Program-made: the position numbers and the translations under genes
Part shown: piece by piece, positions 32,281 through 43,062 of the stretch
How the letters are laid out: each line of letters begins with the position of its first letter
Position numbering within the stretch: the stretch's first letter is position 1
Assembly: GCA_036507285.1 (NCBI GenBank)
Contig: CM071840.1
Span: 35,937,630 to 36,001,629, forward strand
Direction of reading: 5' to 3'
Source of the DNA: Trichosanthes cucumerina
Taxonomy: Eukaryota > Streptophyta > Magnoliopsida > Cucurbitales > Cucurbitaceae
Length of the DNA stretch: 64,000 nt
The notes under the pieces: generated by a model
Database searches by the model: none
Told to the model about the DNA's origin: nothing
What the model saw: the letters and a program-made list of their open reading frames with translations, nothing else

Positions 32281-33847
32281 ATCACGTTCGAGTTAATGAC
32301 CTGAACGGTCTACAGTATATGGATAGGGTTGGAGATCTAATCCTGGATATGTTGTAGATGCAACCCGCTTTGTATTAAAATACAAACGAGGTGATCTGAC
32401 TCGTTCATGTGGTTGACATGCGAGTGGGGGCATCCTATACAATGAGATTATACAAGACCGGATCGTGAATTATTAGATCTACTGATGTAACACCGTTAAC
32501 AGTATGAGACTAATAACTTCGTAGATGACCATTAGTGACTCGATCTGAATCTTGAGCGTGTTACAGACTCCTGTATGTGGTGATTTGTCCTTTGACTAGT
32601 ACGGGTGAGGGTGGTCAAAGTTACTCGCCCAATATGCCTATCTTCTCAGGGGCAGGACCAAGTAGGGAGCTGGGAACTTACTTATGCGAGATGGAATTCA
32701 CTCGTTTCCGCCTTTAGGGAAACTAGAGGGATTGTTCCTTTGTGTATGGTTGGACCATTACAACATTGTTGTTCATTAGAGGAGTAGTGGGGACTTAAGG
32801 AGCAAAAAGTAGACACAGGGGTTAAACGGTAATTTGACTTAGCAGCGTCTCTGAACAAACTGTGAAGGGTCTACTCATGGGCATTGGTTATATCAGTGGA
32901 CACATCTTGTGTTACACTGACGGGAGTGCAGCTACGGGCTTTAGTGGAGTGTTACGTAGCTAATGAATGTTGATTAAAGGGTCAAAGAGTTTGTGAGTTA
33001 ATCTCGAATCATTGGAGCTAAATCACTTTGTAGGTCCATAAGGTCCCTCGGTTGGCTCAAACTGGATTAATAGAAGGTTTACATTTTTGGTGTGAATTTG
33101 AAGTGTCGAAGTTCACTAAAGGGTAAATATGTCATTTATATGAGATATGTATGACATATTATATAGTTTAATGTGAATGATATTCATAATAAACTATAGG
33201 TTAGTCTAATTGTTTTATTAGGGCTAATTTGGAGAAGATAGAGTGAAAGAAATTAAATTGAATGTGATTCAATTTAAAATCCACGATTATACAAATGTGA
33301 TTTGTAAAATTGAGATATGAGATATCTTATAATATGTGGTTATGCAAATATGGTTTGCATAACCAATGGTTATGGTAAAATGGTAAATAGGTGGAGATTT
33401 CAACTCCACCTATCACCATTATATAAACCATTTTGCAAGAAGGGTTGCTAAGTCTAATTGCTCATTTTTGGATTTTCTCTCCAAAAGCAATTGTCATTTC
33501 CTCCCAACTCTCTCTCAATCTCTCCTCCCCTCTCACCAAATAGAGAACCCCACCATTCTCCTTCTACCAAAAGTAGAACAACTGAGTAATCGAGTGAAAG
33601 TGTCTGTTCGATGGATTGTTTGAGGAGTTCGAGATCGTTGAGAAGAACACGAAGAGTTCGTGATCGGAGAAAGGAATCTTGAAGACGTTTTTCAACAAGT
33701 AAGTGGTTCTTACTTACTGTTTTTTCCTTTCTTTGTATGCATGTTTAGCTTAATACTATTAGATAGTTTAATTTTAAGAAAACGAATTGCACAACGATAC
33801 CACGACGATTCGATCGTCTTCCACTGCGCGAGAATTCTCATTCCCTT
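32281..33847 (+). repeat. Copia B 3' LTR, second piece
   Basis: Starts with the ATCAC duplicate and continues the LTR broken at 23334: GTTCGAGTTAATGACC, GAGTGGGGGCATCCTATACA, TATATAAA box at 33420-33427, exon-like 3' part with CTTCCACTGCGCGAG and an end in CCCTTCA. No primer site follows, as expected for a 3' LTR. A short frame at 32605 is a shadow. Confidence 0.88.
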
Positions 33848-34671
33848 CAAGTACATCTTTTTTGGCTAAGTAATGAAGAAGTTATGAGTGTGTGAAGTCA
33901 GGGTATGAAATCTTTAAAATGTTGGAAAATAGATAGAAGGGTTTTGCAATCCTAAGCTTGAAATTCATGAATTCAAAGTTTTAATGTTTTGTATTGGTTT
34001 GTTTGACAGACCAAGAGAAAATAGGTCAAGTATACGGGCCAAGGATATAGTTCTAATGCTGTGAGTGACCAAACGAACCTCGAAAACGATTTTTATGATT
34101 GAATTATGCTTAAGGAAATACAAGATTTTCCTAGAGTGAAAGTGTCTGTTCGATGGATTGAGGAGTTCGAGATCGTTGAGAAGAACACGAAGAGTTCGTG
34201 ATCGGAGAAAGGAATCTTGAAGACGTTTTTCAACAAGTAAGTGGTTCTTACTTACTGTTTTTTCCTTTCTTTGTATGCATGTTTAGCTTAATACTATTAG
34301 ATAGTTTAATTTTAAGAAAACGAATTGCACAACGATACCACGACGATTCGATCGTCTTCCACTGCGCGAGAATTCTCATTCCCTTCAAGTACATCTTTTT
34401 TGGCTAAGTAATGAAGAAGTTATGAGTGTGTGAAGTCAGGGTACGAAATCTTTAAAATGTTGGAAAATAGATTGAAGGGTTTTGCAATCCTAAGCTTGAA
34501 ATTCATGAATTCAAAGTTTTAATGTTTTGTATTGGTTTGTTTGACAGACCAAGAGAAAATAGGTCAAGTATACGGGCCAAGGATATAGTTCTAATGCTGT
34601 GAGTGACCAAACGAACCTCGAAAACGATTTTTATGATTGAATTATGCTTAAGGAAATACAAGATTTCCCTA
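33592..34671 (+). repeat. Tandem duplication, two ~540-bp copies
   Basis: 33592-34133 and 34134-34671. Each copy holds the last ~256 bp of the B LTR plus ~285 bp of gypsy LTR. A 69-codon stretch (33660-33869) is repeated exactly at 34198-34407. Visible differences: a 4-bp loss (TTTG) after GGATTG in copy two and about three single-base changes. The duplication post-dates the B insertion. Confidence 0.93.
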
Positions 34672-34920
34672 GAATGATATGATTTAAATGCTTTCTGTTT
34701 TTCTCTAAACACATACTTATAAGCATACATGATTTCCTAGAAATGATTTTAAGTGCTCATTTTGAGCTTATATTTTCCCAATGAAATTTACATGTGATCA
34801 TATGTTGATTTATTCACTGAAACGGAGTGGAAATGTTATAATTTTAAGCAAGCATGTACTAGCAAGTATTATTCAAAGATTTCTAGTTTTCACGAGCAAG
34901 CTGAGTAAGCTTGAGTTTTA
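33848..34920 (+). repeat. Gypsy G-family LTR relic
   Basis: AAGTACATCTTTTTTGGCTAAGTAATGAAGAAGTTATG matches the mid part of the G1 LTR (31311). From 33960 on, TTTGTTTGACAGACCAAGAG, TCAAGTATACGGGCCAAGG and CAAGCTGAGTAAGCTTGAG match the extra segment present in G2's LTR (61385-61840, reverse). It includes the second copy of the tandem duplication. Both ends are lost: left at the copia B LTR end, right at copia A2. Confidence 0.82.
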
Positions 34921-36418
34921 CATTTTGAATAATGTGCCCTTAAAATTTTTTTCTGAAACACCTTTTGAACTCTGGAAATGACGTAAAGGTAGTTTATGTC
35001 ACTTCAGGATATGGGGCTGTCCAACACATGTGCTTGTGACAAATCCAAAGAAGTTGGATTCACGTTCAAAGTTATGCCTATTCGTAGGGTACCCAAAAGA
35101 AACAAGAGGTGGTTTATTCTATGATCCTAAGGAAGATAAGGTTTTTGTGTCGACAAATGTCATTTTCTTAGAGGAGGACCACATAAGGGACCACAAACTA
35201 AAAAGTAAAGTTGTGTTGAGTGAGTTAGACGGAACAATAGCAAAGGTTGCTAATAAAACAAGTACTTCAACAAGAGTTGCTGATACTGGTTTGTCTAGTC
35301 AAGAGAGTCCATCTCAAGAGTTGAGTATGCCTCGACGTAGTGGGAGGGTTATAATACAACCTGACCGTTACATGGGTTTATCAGAAACCCAAGTTGTTAT
35401 ACCAGATGACAATTGCGGGAATCCATTGACTTATAATCCAGCAATGGGTGACAAAGACAAAGACAAATGGGTCATAGCCATTGACCAAGAAATGGAGTCT
35501 ATATACTTCAATTCTGTTTGGGATCTTGTAGATAAACTTGATGGGGTAAAACCTATAGGTTGTAAGTGGATCTACAAGAGAAAGCGTGGTGTGGATGGAA
35601 AGGTGCAAACCTTTAAAGGTAGACTAGTAGCAAAAGGTTATACCCAGGTTGAAGGGGTTGACTATGAGGAAACGTTTTCACCTGTTGCTATGTTAAAGTC
35701 TATACGTATCTTAGTAGAAATTGCCGCATATTATGACTATGAGGTATGGCAAATGGATGTCAAGACAGCCTTTTTGAATGGAAATCTTGAGGAAAACATC
35801 TACATGGACCAAACCAAAGGGTTCATTGAACCAGGACAAGAGCAAAAGGTTTGCAGGCTTAAAAGGTCAATTTATGGACTGAAACAAGCCTCTAGGTCCT
35901 GGAATATAAGATTTGATGATGAACTTTGTGTCTACAAGAAAATCATCAATAGTTCTGTCGCATTCCTAATTCTCTATGTGGATGATATCCTACCCATTGG
36001 GAATGATGTAGGTTATCTTAATGACATCAAGGAATGGTTAGCTACGCTTCACCAAATGAAAGATTTGGGTGATGCACAGTTTGTTCTTGGGATCCAGATT
36101 GTCCGGAACAGCAAGAATAAAACACAAGCCTTGTCTCAAACATCTTACATAGACAAAGTGTTGTCAAGGTTTAAGATGCAAGATTCCAAAAAAGGGCTTG
36201 TTGCCTTTTAGACATGGAATCCATTTGTCTAAGAAACAGTGTCCTAAGACACCTCAAGGAGTTGAGGATATGAGACGAATTCCTTATGCATCGGCTGTTG
36301 GGAGCCTGATGTACGCCATGTTGTGTACTAGGCCTGACATCTGTTTTGAAGTTGGGATGGTCAGTAGGTATCAATCCAATCAAGGACTTGAACACTGGAC
36401 AACGGTTAAGACAATCCA
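34921..36418 (+). pseudogene. A2 integrase end and reverse transcriptase
   Basis: 393-codon open stretch at 35030-36211: CLFVGYPKETRGGLFYDP, GCKWIYKRKRGVDG, ARLVAKG-type region, QMDVKTAFLNGNLEENIYMD, RSIYGLKQASRSWNIRFD, YVDDILPIGND (catalytic box kept). Fourteen or so residues between RFD and ELCVYKK are missing compared with A1/A3, an in-frame loss between GATGA repeats. One extra A in an A run at ~36188-36193 shifts the frame, and RT continues at 36198 (LPFRHGIHLSKKQCPK) up to the MITE. Confidence 0.88.
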
Positions 36419-36421
36419 TAA

Positions 36422-36669
36422 GGGGTCGTTTGGATTGAGGAGTTTGGGAGAGTAGGAGTTGTAAGGAGTAGGAGTAAAGAAGTCTGTGGGGCCCACAGAA
36501 AGGAGTTAAAAAGTCTGTGAGACCCATAAAAAGTGTGGAAAAAAGAGTTAATAAAGTTGTGGGGCCTAGAAGAAGGAGTATATAACTCCTTGGGCCAAAC
36601 AAGGAGTTGAGGGGAGTTATTAACTCCTCACAACTCCAGTCCCCCCAACTCCTCAATCCAAACGCCATC
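36422..36669. mobile_element. Tourist-like MITE (PIF/Harbinger), TSD TAA
   Basis: 248 bp with inverted ends: GGGGTCGTTTGGATTGAGGA at left and the reverse complement GATGGCGTTTGGATTGAGGA at right, flanked by TAA (36419-36421, 36670-36672). The empty site exists in A3 at ~58786 (CCATAAGTATC). No coding capacity. A three-base TAA duplicate and these termini fit Tourist-like MITEs mobilised by Harbinger transposases. Confidence 0.9.
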
Positions 36670-36672
36670 TAA

Positions 36673-37188
36673 GTATATTCGGAGAACAAGGAACTACACG
36701 GTCGTGTATGGGGCTAAGGATCTGATCCTTACAGGATACACGGATTCTGACTTTCAGACTGATAAAGATTCTCGAAAATCTATATCAGGGTAAGTATTCA
36801 CCCTTAACGGAGGAGCTGTAGTATGGCGAAGCATCAAGAAAGGATGCATCGTTGATTCCACAATGGAGGTCGAATATGTAACAGCTTGTGAACCAGCTAA
36901 AGAGGCCGTTTGGTTAAGGAAATTCATGCTAAATTTGGAAGTTGTTCCAAATACGACTTTGTCCATAACGCCGTATTACGATAACAGTGGTGCAGTGGCA
37001 AATTCGAGGGAACCCCGAGGTCATAAGAGGGGAAAGTACATTGAGCGGAAATATCATCTCATCCGGGAGATCGTGTCATAGAGGATACATGATTGTCACG
37101 AAGATAGCCTCAATGCACAACATTGTTGATCTTTTTACAAAGGCTCTCACGGCTAAAATTTTTTAGAGTCACCTAGAAGGTCTAGGCT
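36673..37188 (+). pseudogene. A2 RNase H
   Basis: RRTRNYTVVYGAKDLILTGY-type start, TDSDFQTDKDSRKS, a TAA at ~36790, VDSTMEVEYVTACEPAKEAV, DNSGAVANSREPRGHKRGKY, then a one-base loss giving TAG at ~37079. The natural stop before GGCAAGTGGGAG is changed to CAG. Non-functional. Confidence 0.84.
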
Positions 37189-37303
37189 TACAAGTCTTCC
37201 TCAACCAGGGCAAGTGGGAGTATTTTGTACAAAGGGATTTAAATGCCCTAGTTTATTGTATTTACATTACTGTAATGTTTTAGTACTCCACAAGTTTTAG
37301 GTC

Positions 37304-37314
37304 AAGTGGGAGAT
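37304..37314 (+). other. A2 polypurine tract
   Basis: AAGTGGGAGAT before the 3' LTR start at 37315. Confidence 0.86.
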
Positions 37315-38845
37315 TGTTGGGATTTATGCCCTAAACTTGTGTAATTTTGATCAATTAAATAAAGGGTTATTTGTTTTGATAGAATTACAGTCTTGCTTTG
37401 TAAATCAAATAAACTAAGCTCCAAGGTCATAACATATATCTTGAACATCAGTGTAGTGGACACTATTTGGATTGTGATCAAGAATATAACCTAAATGGTT
37501 TATGGTATAAGAATAAGGTTGGAAAGCTCATTCTGGAAACACCATGGATGCAACCCATTTTGTAATTAGTACAAATGAGGTAATCCAACTCATTCATGTA
37601 GTTGACATGCTAGTGGGGGCATCCTGTATGAAGAGTTCATACAAGATGGACTACAAATTATTAGTCTAACCGAGGTAACAACACCGTTAATGAGGATAAG
37701 ACTAGTAATTTATAGATGGTCATTAGTGACTCGACCTGAATCCTGAGCAAGTTAGGAACTTCTGCTTATAGGGGTTTGTCCTTAGACTAGTACGGGTGAG
37801 AGTGGCCTATAGCCGACTCAATAAGCCTACCTTCTCAGGGACAGAACCTCGTATGTAGCTGGGAACTTAACTGTGCAAGATGGAATTCACTCATTCCTAC
37901 ACTAAGGAATTAGATAGGTTGTTCCCTCAAGAATTGACTCCAGGTCTTGAACAACGGGGCCCCGCCCTCTATGAGGGTATGAGTCTAAGGTAGGACCTTA
38001 GACTTGTTGTTCAATAGAGGATCGGTGGTGCTTAAGGAACAAAGAGGTAATCACAGGGGTAAAACGGTAATTTGACCCAGTTGTAATTACGAACAACTTG
38101 TGAATGATCGACTCATGGGTAATGACTATATCAGAGGACACAATATTAACTACAAGTCTATAGTGGAGTGACTTGTAGTTAATGAATATTGATTAACTGG
38201 ATCAAAGAGTTTGATCAGTTAATCTCATATCATTAGAGCTCATGAACTGTAGGTCCATTAGATCCCTCCGTTGGCTCAACATGGTAATATTGAGGGTATA
38301 AAGTTAGGAATGAAATTGAAGTGTTCAATTTCATATATGAGATGTCATATCAATTATATGTGATATAATATATAGTTTTAATGTGAATTAGATTCACATA
38401 TTAACTATATACTAAAGAGAAAATGGAATAGGGATAAGATGGTAATTTTCATCCCTATCTCCTTTTATATATAGTTGCATAAGATGCAACTAGGCCAAGT
38501 TAACCTAAGCCTTTGTTGTGTTGTTGGAAAGGTTCCAAAGCACAAACCTCTCTCTCACAACATCTCATCTAACCTAAAGGGAACCCACATTCCTCTCTCA
38601 CCTAGAGAACAACGGAGAAGATCCAGTGGTCGTGTCTTAGTCCGTTCGTGGTTCGTGTTGCTTAGATCTTGATCGTGAGAAAAGAGGAGCACTTGAATAA
38701 TGGTTCTTCAAAGGTACAATTTCTTGTTGTCCATCTAGTTTTATATGCTTAATCTAGTTGTTTTCGTTCTTGAGTGAAATCGTTCTAACTAAATAAATAG
38801 TGCGCGATTCACAATCGCTTCCACTGCAGGATTCGATTACCTTCA
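37315..38845 (+). repeat. A2 3' LTR (full length, 1531 bp)
   Basis: TGTTGGGATTTATGCCC to GATTACCTTCA. Contains the hairpin GTCTAAGGT-AGG-ACCTTAGAC at 37983-38003 and a TATA box. Followed not by a primer site but by gypsy LTR sequence, as expected for a 3' LTR inserted in that LTR. Confidence 0.93.
38466..38474 (+). promoter_or_regulatory. A-family LTR TATA box (A2)
   Basis: TATATATAG upstream of TTGCATAAGATGCAACT, itself an inverted repeat; the same arrangement is at 49228-49236. Confidence 0.6.
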
Positions 38846-38958
38846 TGTTTATTAGGTAAAACAGGATCAACAAGTATCGTTAAGAGGTAAACGATGTCTA
38901 TTGGCTTCACGCCGTCTAACGGGCTAAGTTAGTGAGTAGTTCGAGAGGGAGTGTTACA
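38846..38958 (+). repeat. Gypsy G-family LTR 3' end relic
   Basis: TGTTTATTAGGTAAAACAGG, GTTAAGAGGTAAACGATG, GGCTTCACGCCGTCTAACGG and GAGAGGGAGTGTTACA parallel the last ~115 bp of the G LTRs. Probably the right part of the same LTR as 33848-34920, split by A2. Confidence 0.78.
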
Positions 38959-39204
38959 ACCAATATATTTGATACAATGGCTAAGATGTAAACCTTGGCC
39001 TTGTCATTGACCTTGGTCCATCTATCGAACGCGTCACGAACACTTCGTGTCGCACTCGGGCCTGGCACCTAAGGACGGTCCTCAGTGAGAATGAACTTCA
39101 GGTCGTTCACAATTAAAATCGTGTTAATGTTGTTTTTCTAGGTTTGATAATTGTTTCTTATGTGTTTTTTCGGCATCCAAAAGTGAAATAATTGAACTGG
39201 ACAT
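38959..39204 (-). pseudogene. A' gag N-terminus
   Basis: ATG at 39204 (minus) reads MSSSIISLL like the other family members, but then departs (a degenerate stretch instead of GENYMTWKN) before regaining homology around 39100 (LTED.P, RCQARVRHEVFVTRS in shifted frame). Homology ends at ACCAATATATTTG, next to the gypsy LTR. A capsid fragment. Confidence 0.8.
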
Positions 39205-41182
39205 TTTGCTGAAAGATAAGAATAACTTGTATTATTATCTCGCATAAACCTATGTTTTAATCCAATCATGTTTTAGTAAAATTAATCTATGATCCCTAGG
39301 TCAATTAATTTGCAATGATACCCCCACAGGTTTAGAATGACCGCCACCGAAGGGTGGTCGAATCACTCCTCCTCTAAGACGAGACAGTCTCGACAAGACC
39401 CTATTACGGGAACAACTCGTATTCCTTATAGGTTCTAGCTACCATTTTCGGTCTAGATCGATTAACTTTTAATGTATCACGTGAGTATTACCCTCTAACT
39501 TTAGATCTCAGAGTCCCGATCCAACAAAATCCGCCAAAGGGAGGACTAAGTTGGAAAATAAACTAAGGCAACCCTCCGTTTCGGGAGTTCGCTATGTTCC
39601 AACTCCTATGATCAGGCCCTCCGAAGGGATTATCTGGTCCACGCCAAACAAGCAGGCTAACCATAAGAATCTCACGACGCAAACTACAAGAGACCGTTGG
39701 ACCCATTTGCACAAGTTCCGCTCCCACTCACTATAAGCACTCTCTCCATTCACCTTGCTTTTGACCCCATACAAACACCATTCGAAGGGAGACACTCCCA
39801 TTTGCGCCACGAGGCCGGGAATGGATATCACGGTGTGAACTTAACAGAGATACTTAGGTCAAAATTAATGTCTCATATACACACATTTCCTCCCACTAAG
39901 CACTTTGGAATTATCGGGATTATCTGATAAATCCGGCTATAATTTACCTAAGTCTACCAATATAACATTTATATTGGAGTTACCTAAGTCTATGTTCATT
40001 TATTAAAACTTAGGTCTAAGTTTATTAACATTTTAATAAATGTCGCTCACAAGGAATACAACCTATGAATCTCCGGACGAAATTCACTCCCAGGTCGATT
40101 CTCAAGTAGGGGTGTTCCATTTCCGTCAGCTTAAATACCCCAGCCTAGCCAGAACCTTCCTTAGATAGAGCTACTTATCGGTCACCATTCATAAGTCACA
40201 TTTGAATGTCTAATTCTAATCGTTTTAGAACTAGATAACCTAAGTCTAATTAATAACAGGTTCTAAAAAAATTTTAAAACAAGTTAATTAAACTTAGGTT
40301 ACATGCATTTCTATGTTATAGTGCTTGATCATTCATCACATGAATAAATTAAAGCATAAAACATACTCATCATATGAAATAAATGCATGTCAATGTTTTC
40401 ATAATATTAACATAACTCTTATATTAATTAAACATGCATACTATATAATATAACATCTTATATTATTTGATGGATAATTATGCTTAAACTAAAGTGGGAT
40501 TTTAATCTATATAGCATACATTATGCACATAAATAAACATACAACAATTGCATAATTAAAATACCAAAATTAGACCATAATTTGGCATCTTAAACATTAA
40601 TTAAATTAATATAATTAAATTATGTTAATTATAATTAATATAATATAAATTAAAATTAAAATTAAAAAAAACTAAAAAAAAACTGCTCCACAAAGCTCAT
40701 TTTTCGCGCGCTCATGATGTCGCTAAAGAAGCGGCGTTGCAACGTCGTGTCTGACATTTCAATGCCAAGCTACTCAACGCCCTCTTGGCGTCTTCACGTT
40801 AAGTAGCGTTGCAACGTTGCTCCTAGTGTTGCAATGTTACCCCAGCAACAACCCTTCATCCGCTTGTGTGGCGTTGCAATGCCGATGAATAGCGTTGCAA
40901 CACCGTGCTCTGCACAACAATGACACTTTCTGTTTTTCGCCCTATTCCGCTCCATTTTTCACAACAACGTTTTGCCACGAAAGACACAAACTTACAGTTT
41001 CGATTTACAATAGATTTTGCCAAAAACAACGGGCCCTTACATTGAACATTTCAACATAATTGAAAATCTAAAATGCCAAATTATGTAAACATGTATTTTA
41101 CAAACCATTACAGTTTCTCTAAATTGAATGCAATACCCATCTAGTTTTTGAGAAATTTCTAGCACAATCAAGTGCAAGAATG
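39205..41182 (-). other. A' untranslated leader
   Basis: About 2 kb matching the A1 and A3 leaders in reverse: CATAAGTCTATC-type AT-rich part, AACGGAGGGTTGCCTTAG-like counterparts, CACGAGGCC...CACGGTGTGAAC near 39810-39840, and palindromes at 40734-40903. Starts GGGCCCTTACATTGAAC near 41032-41048, as in A1 (1405-1425, reverse). No supported gene. Confidence 0.78.
40734..40903. repeat. Palindrome array in A' leader
   Basis: Copies or near-copies of GCGTTGCAACGC at 40734, 40806, 40826 (GTGTTGCAATGT), 40871 (GCGTTGCAATGC) and 40892 (GCGTTGCAACAC). Confidence 0.82.
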
Positions 41183-41194
41183 GGTCTGATACCA
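41183..41194 (-). other. A' primer-binding site
   Basis: Minus strand TGGTATCAGACC, matching the Met-tRNA primer site except for one base (GAGC to GACC). Confidence 0.85.
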
Positions 41195-41196
41195 AT

Positions 41197-42912
41197 TTAA
41201 AGGATTGAATCCCGATGTAGAAACGAATGATCGTCGTTGCTCTCGATTGTGTTACATAGAAACTATTCAAAAATAGTAAACCTAGGCTAAGCATACAATT
41301 GAGAGCATGAAGGGATTAGAGAACACCTTTGAAGACGTAATACTTCTTGTAATCCTCTCATCGTCAACGTCCTCTAAGATCGAATACACGAACACCTCCA
41401 AAATTTCTTCTCGGTTGTTCTCTAGGAGAGGGAGAGAGGTGGGATCTCTTTTTTGAAATTAGGGAGAATGAAGAGAATTTGAGAGAGAAGTTTGTGTTTG
41501 CCCAAATGCAAAACTACACACATGAATTAGTTACTCCAAATGGCATCCAAAAGGATGCTTTTATAACCAATCTGGGTAGAGACAAATTCTCCACCTATTA
41601 TGCCACTAACTCCACTAATTATGCATAAATGCATAATATAAGGTATCAAATACCTTATTATGTAAATCATATTTACATAATGTGGATAAATTGAATTTAA
41701 TCAAATTCAATTTCATGTCTCTCAAATTATTTCCTTAATTTATGCCTTAATTCCATAATTTGGCTTAATTAGGTTCATTATGAATCATATGCACATTGAA
41801 CGATATATTATATCAATTACATCTTATATAATCCACATAATTCCATAAATTGAATTTGAACATTTCAAATTTATTCCAAAACTCTATACCCTCATTCAAT
41901 TCCATGTTGAGCTAACCAAGGGACCTAATGGACCTACAGATCATGAGCTCCAACGAGAGATTAACTAATCAAACTATTTGATCCCTTTAATCAACATTCG
42001 TTAACTACGAGTCACTCCACTATAGACTTGTAGTTGCACTCTCCTCGTTGTAGGACAAGTTTTGTCCATTGATTAAACCAATGCCCGTGAGTCTACCATT
42101 CACAGGTCGTTCGTAGTTACAGCTTGGTCAAATTACTGTTTTACCCCTGTTACTACTTCTTGCTCCTTAAGCACCACTGATCCCTAATGAACAACAAGTT
42201 TATGGTCTGACCATAAATAATATCCCTCTCGAGCCAGTAGCAGGGAGGGACCCTGTTGTTCAAGACCTGGATTCAACTCTTAAGGGAACAACCTATCTAG
42301 TTACCCTAGTTCGGGAACGAGTGAATTCCATCTTGCGGAGTTGAGTCCCCAGCTCCCTACGAGGTTTCATTCCTGAGAAGGTAGGCTTATTGAGTCAGCG
42401 GCTACGGTCACTCTCTCCCGTACTAGTCTAAGGATAAACCCCCATAGACAGGAGTTCGCAACTCGCTGAGGATTTAGGTTGAGTCACTAATGGTCATCAT
42501 TGAATTATTAACCCTAATCTATTAACGACGTTACTAGAGTGGTCTAACAATTCTTGGTCTGGTTTTGTACAAACTTATTGCACAGGATGCCCCCACTAGC
42601 ATGTCAACTACATGAACGAGCTTGATCGCACTGTTTGTATCAAATACAAAGTGGACCACATCCATAGTGTTACGAGGGTGAGGTTCCCCACCCAATCCAT
42701 CTACTATTGACCATTCAGGTCACAAACTTGAACTTGATCCTAAATATGTGTCAACCACACATAGTTCAAAGTATCCTAAATGTGACCCTAGAGCTTAGTC
42801 TATTGGATTTAAGATTATAATTGCGAGCATACAAGATTTAAGGAAAAATAACACTTTTATTCATTTCCTTTAACAATTACAAATACACGAGTTTAGGGCA
42901 TAAATCCCAACA
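41197..42912 (-). repeat. A' 5' LTR, minus strand (1716 bp)
   Basis: Minus strand TGTTGGGATTTATGCCCTAA at 42912 to ...TCCTTTA next to the primer site. TATAAAA box at 41569-41575 (minus). Longer than and diverged from the A LTRs, but with the same block order (GGTCCATTAGGTCCCTTGG, CATGTAGTTGACATGCTAGT). Confidence 0.88.
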
Positions 42913-43062
42913 ATATGTCATTGGAAAGTTGAGGATTTTCTGAAAGGGTTTGTGATATATAGAAATCCCAAATTTCTAAAAAAATGAACAATCAACCACA
43001 AAATACATCTACATGCATTCTTATATATCGAATGGCGGTGGAGATAAATTCCTCCACCCATT
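42913..43062 (-). repeat. Short copia LTR relic
   Basis: ATATATCGAATGGCGGTGGAGATAAATTCCTCCACCCATTT resembles, at low identity, the TATA-box region of the A' LTR (TTTTATAACC...GGGTAGAGACAAATTCTCCACC). Likely the remains of an older minus-strand LTR between two insertions. Weak. Confidence 0.4.

Larger units (their letters stand above)
9435..33847 (+). mobile_element. Copia B, internally deleted, hosting Athila and G1
   Basis: The B copy is a gag fragment fused to the end of RT, then RNase H, polypurine tract and 3' LTR. Athila (11112-23113) sits between RNase H and the polypurine tract, and G1 (23335-32280) sits within the 3' LTR. Taking those out with one TSD each gives a ~3.5-kb copia remnant: 9435-11111, 23119-23334 and 32286-33847. 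It lacks its 5' LTR, primer site, protease, integrase and most of RT. Its left edge is fused to the A1 3' LTR and its right edge abuts a gypsy LTR relic. Confidence 0.82.
34921..38845 (+). mobile_element. Copia A2, 5'-truncated
   Basis: Starts abruptly inside the integrase region (ILNNVP) next to the gypsy LTR relic with TA shared at the junction. Runs through RT, RNase H and polypurine tract to a full 1531-bp 3' LTR. No 5' LTR, gag, protease or integrase core. A MITE (36422-36669) splits pol. Confidence 0.9.
38959..42912 (-). mobile_element. Copia A' 5' half, minus strand
   Basis: On the minus strand: LTR (42912 down to 41197), primer site, leader with palindrome array, gag start. It is cut in gag at 38959 by the gypsy LTR. 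The downstream half is not in the window. Confidence 0.87.

Noticed and set aside
33660..33869. Duplicated 69-codon gene pair (33660 and 34198)
   Set aside because: Identical because the DNA is tandemly duplicated; the sequence is LTR end plus gypsy LTR, with no domain.
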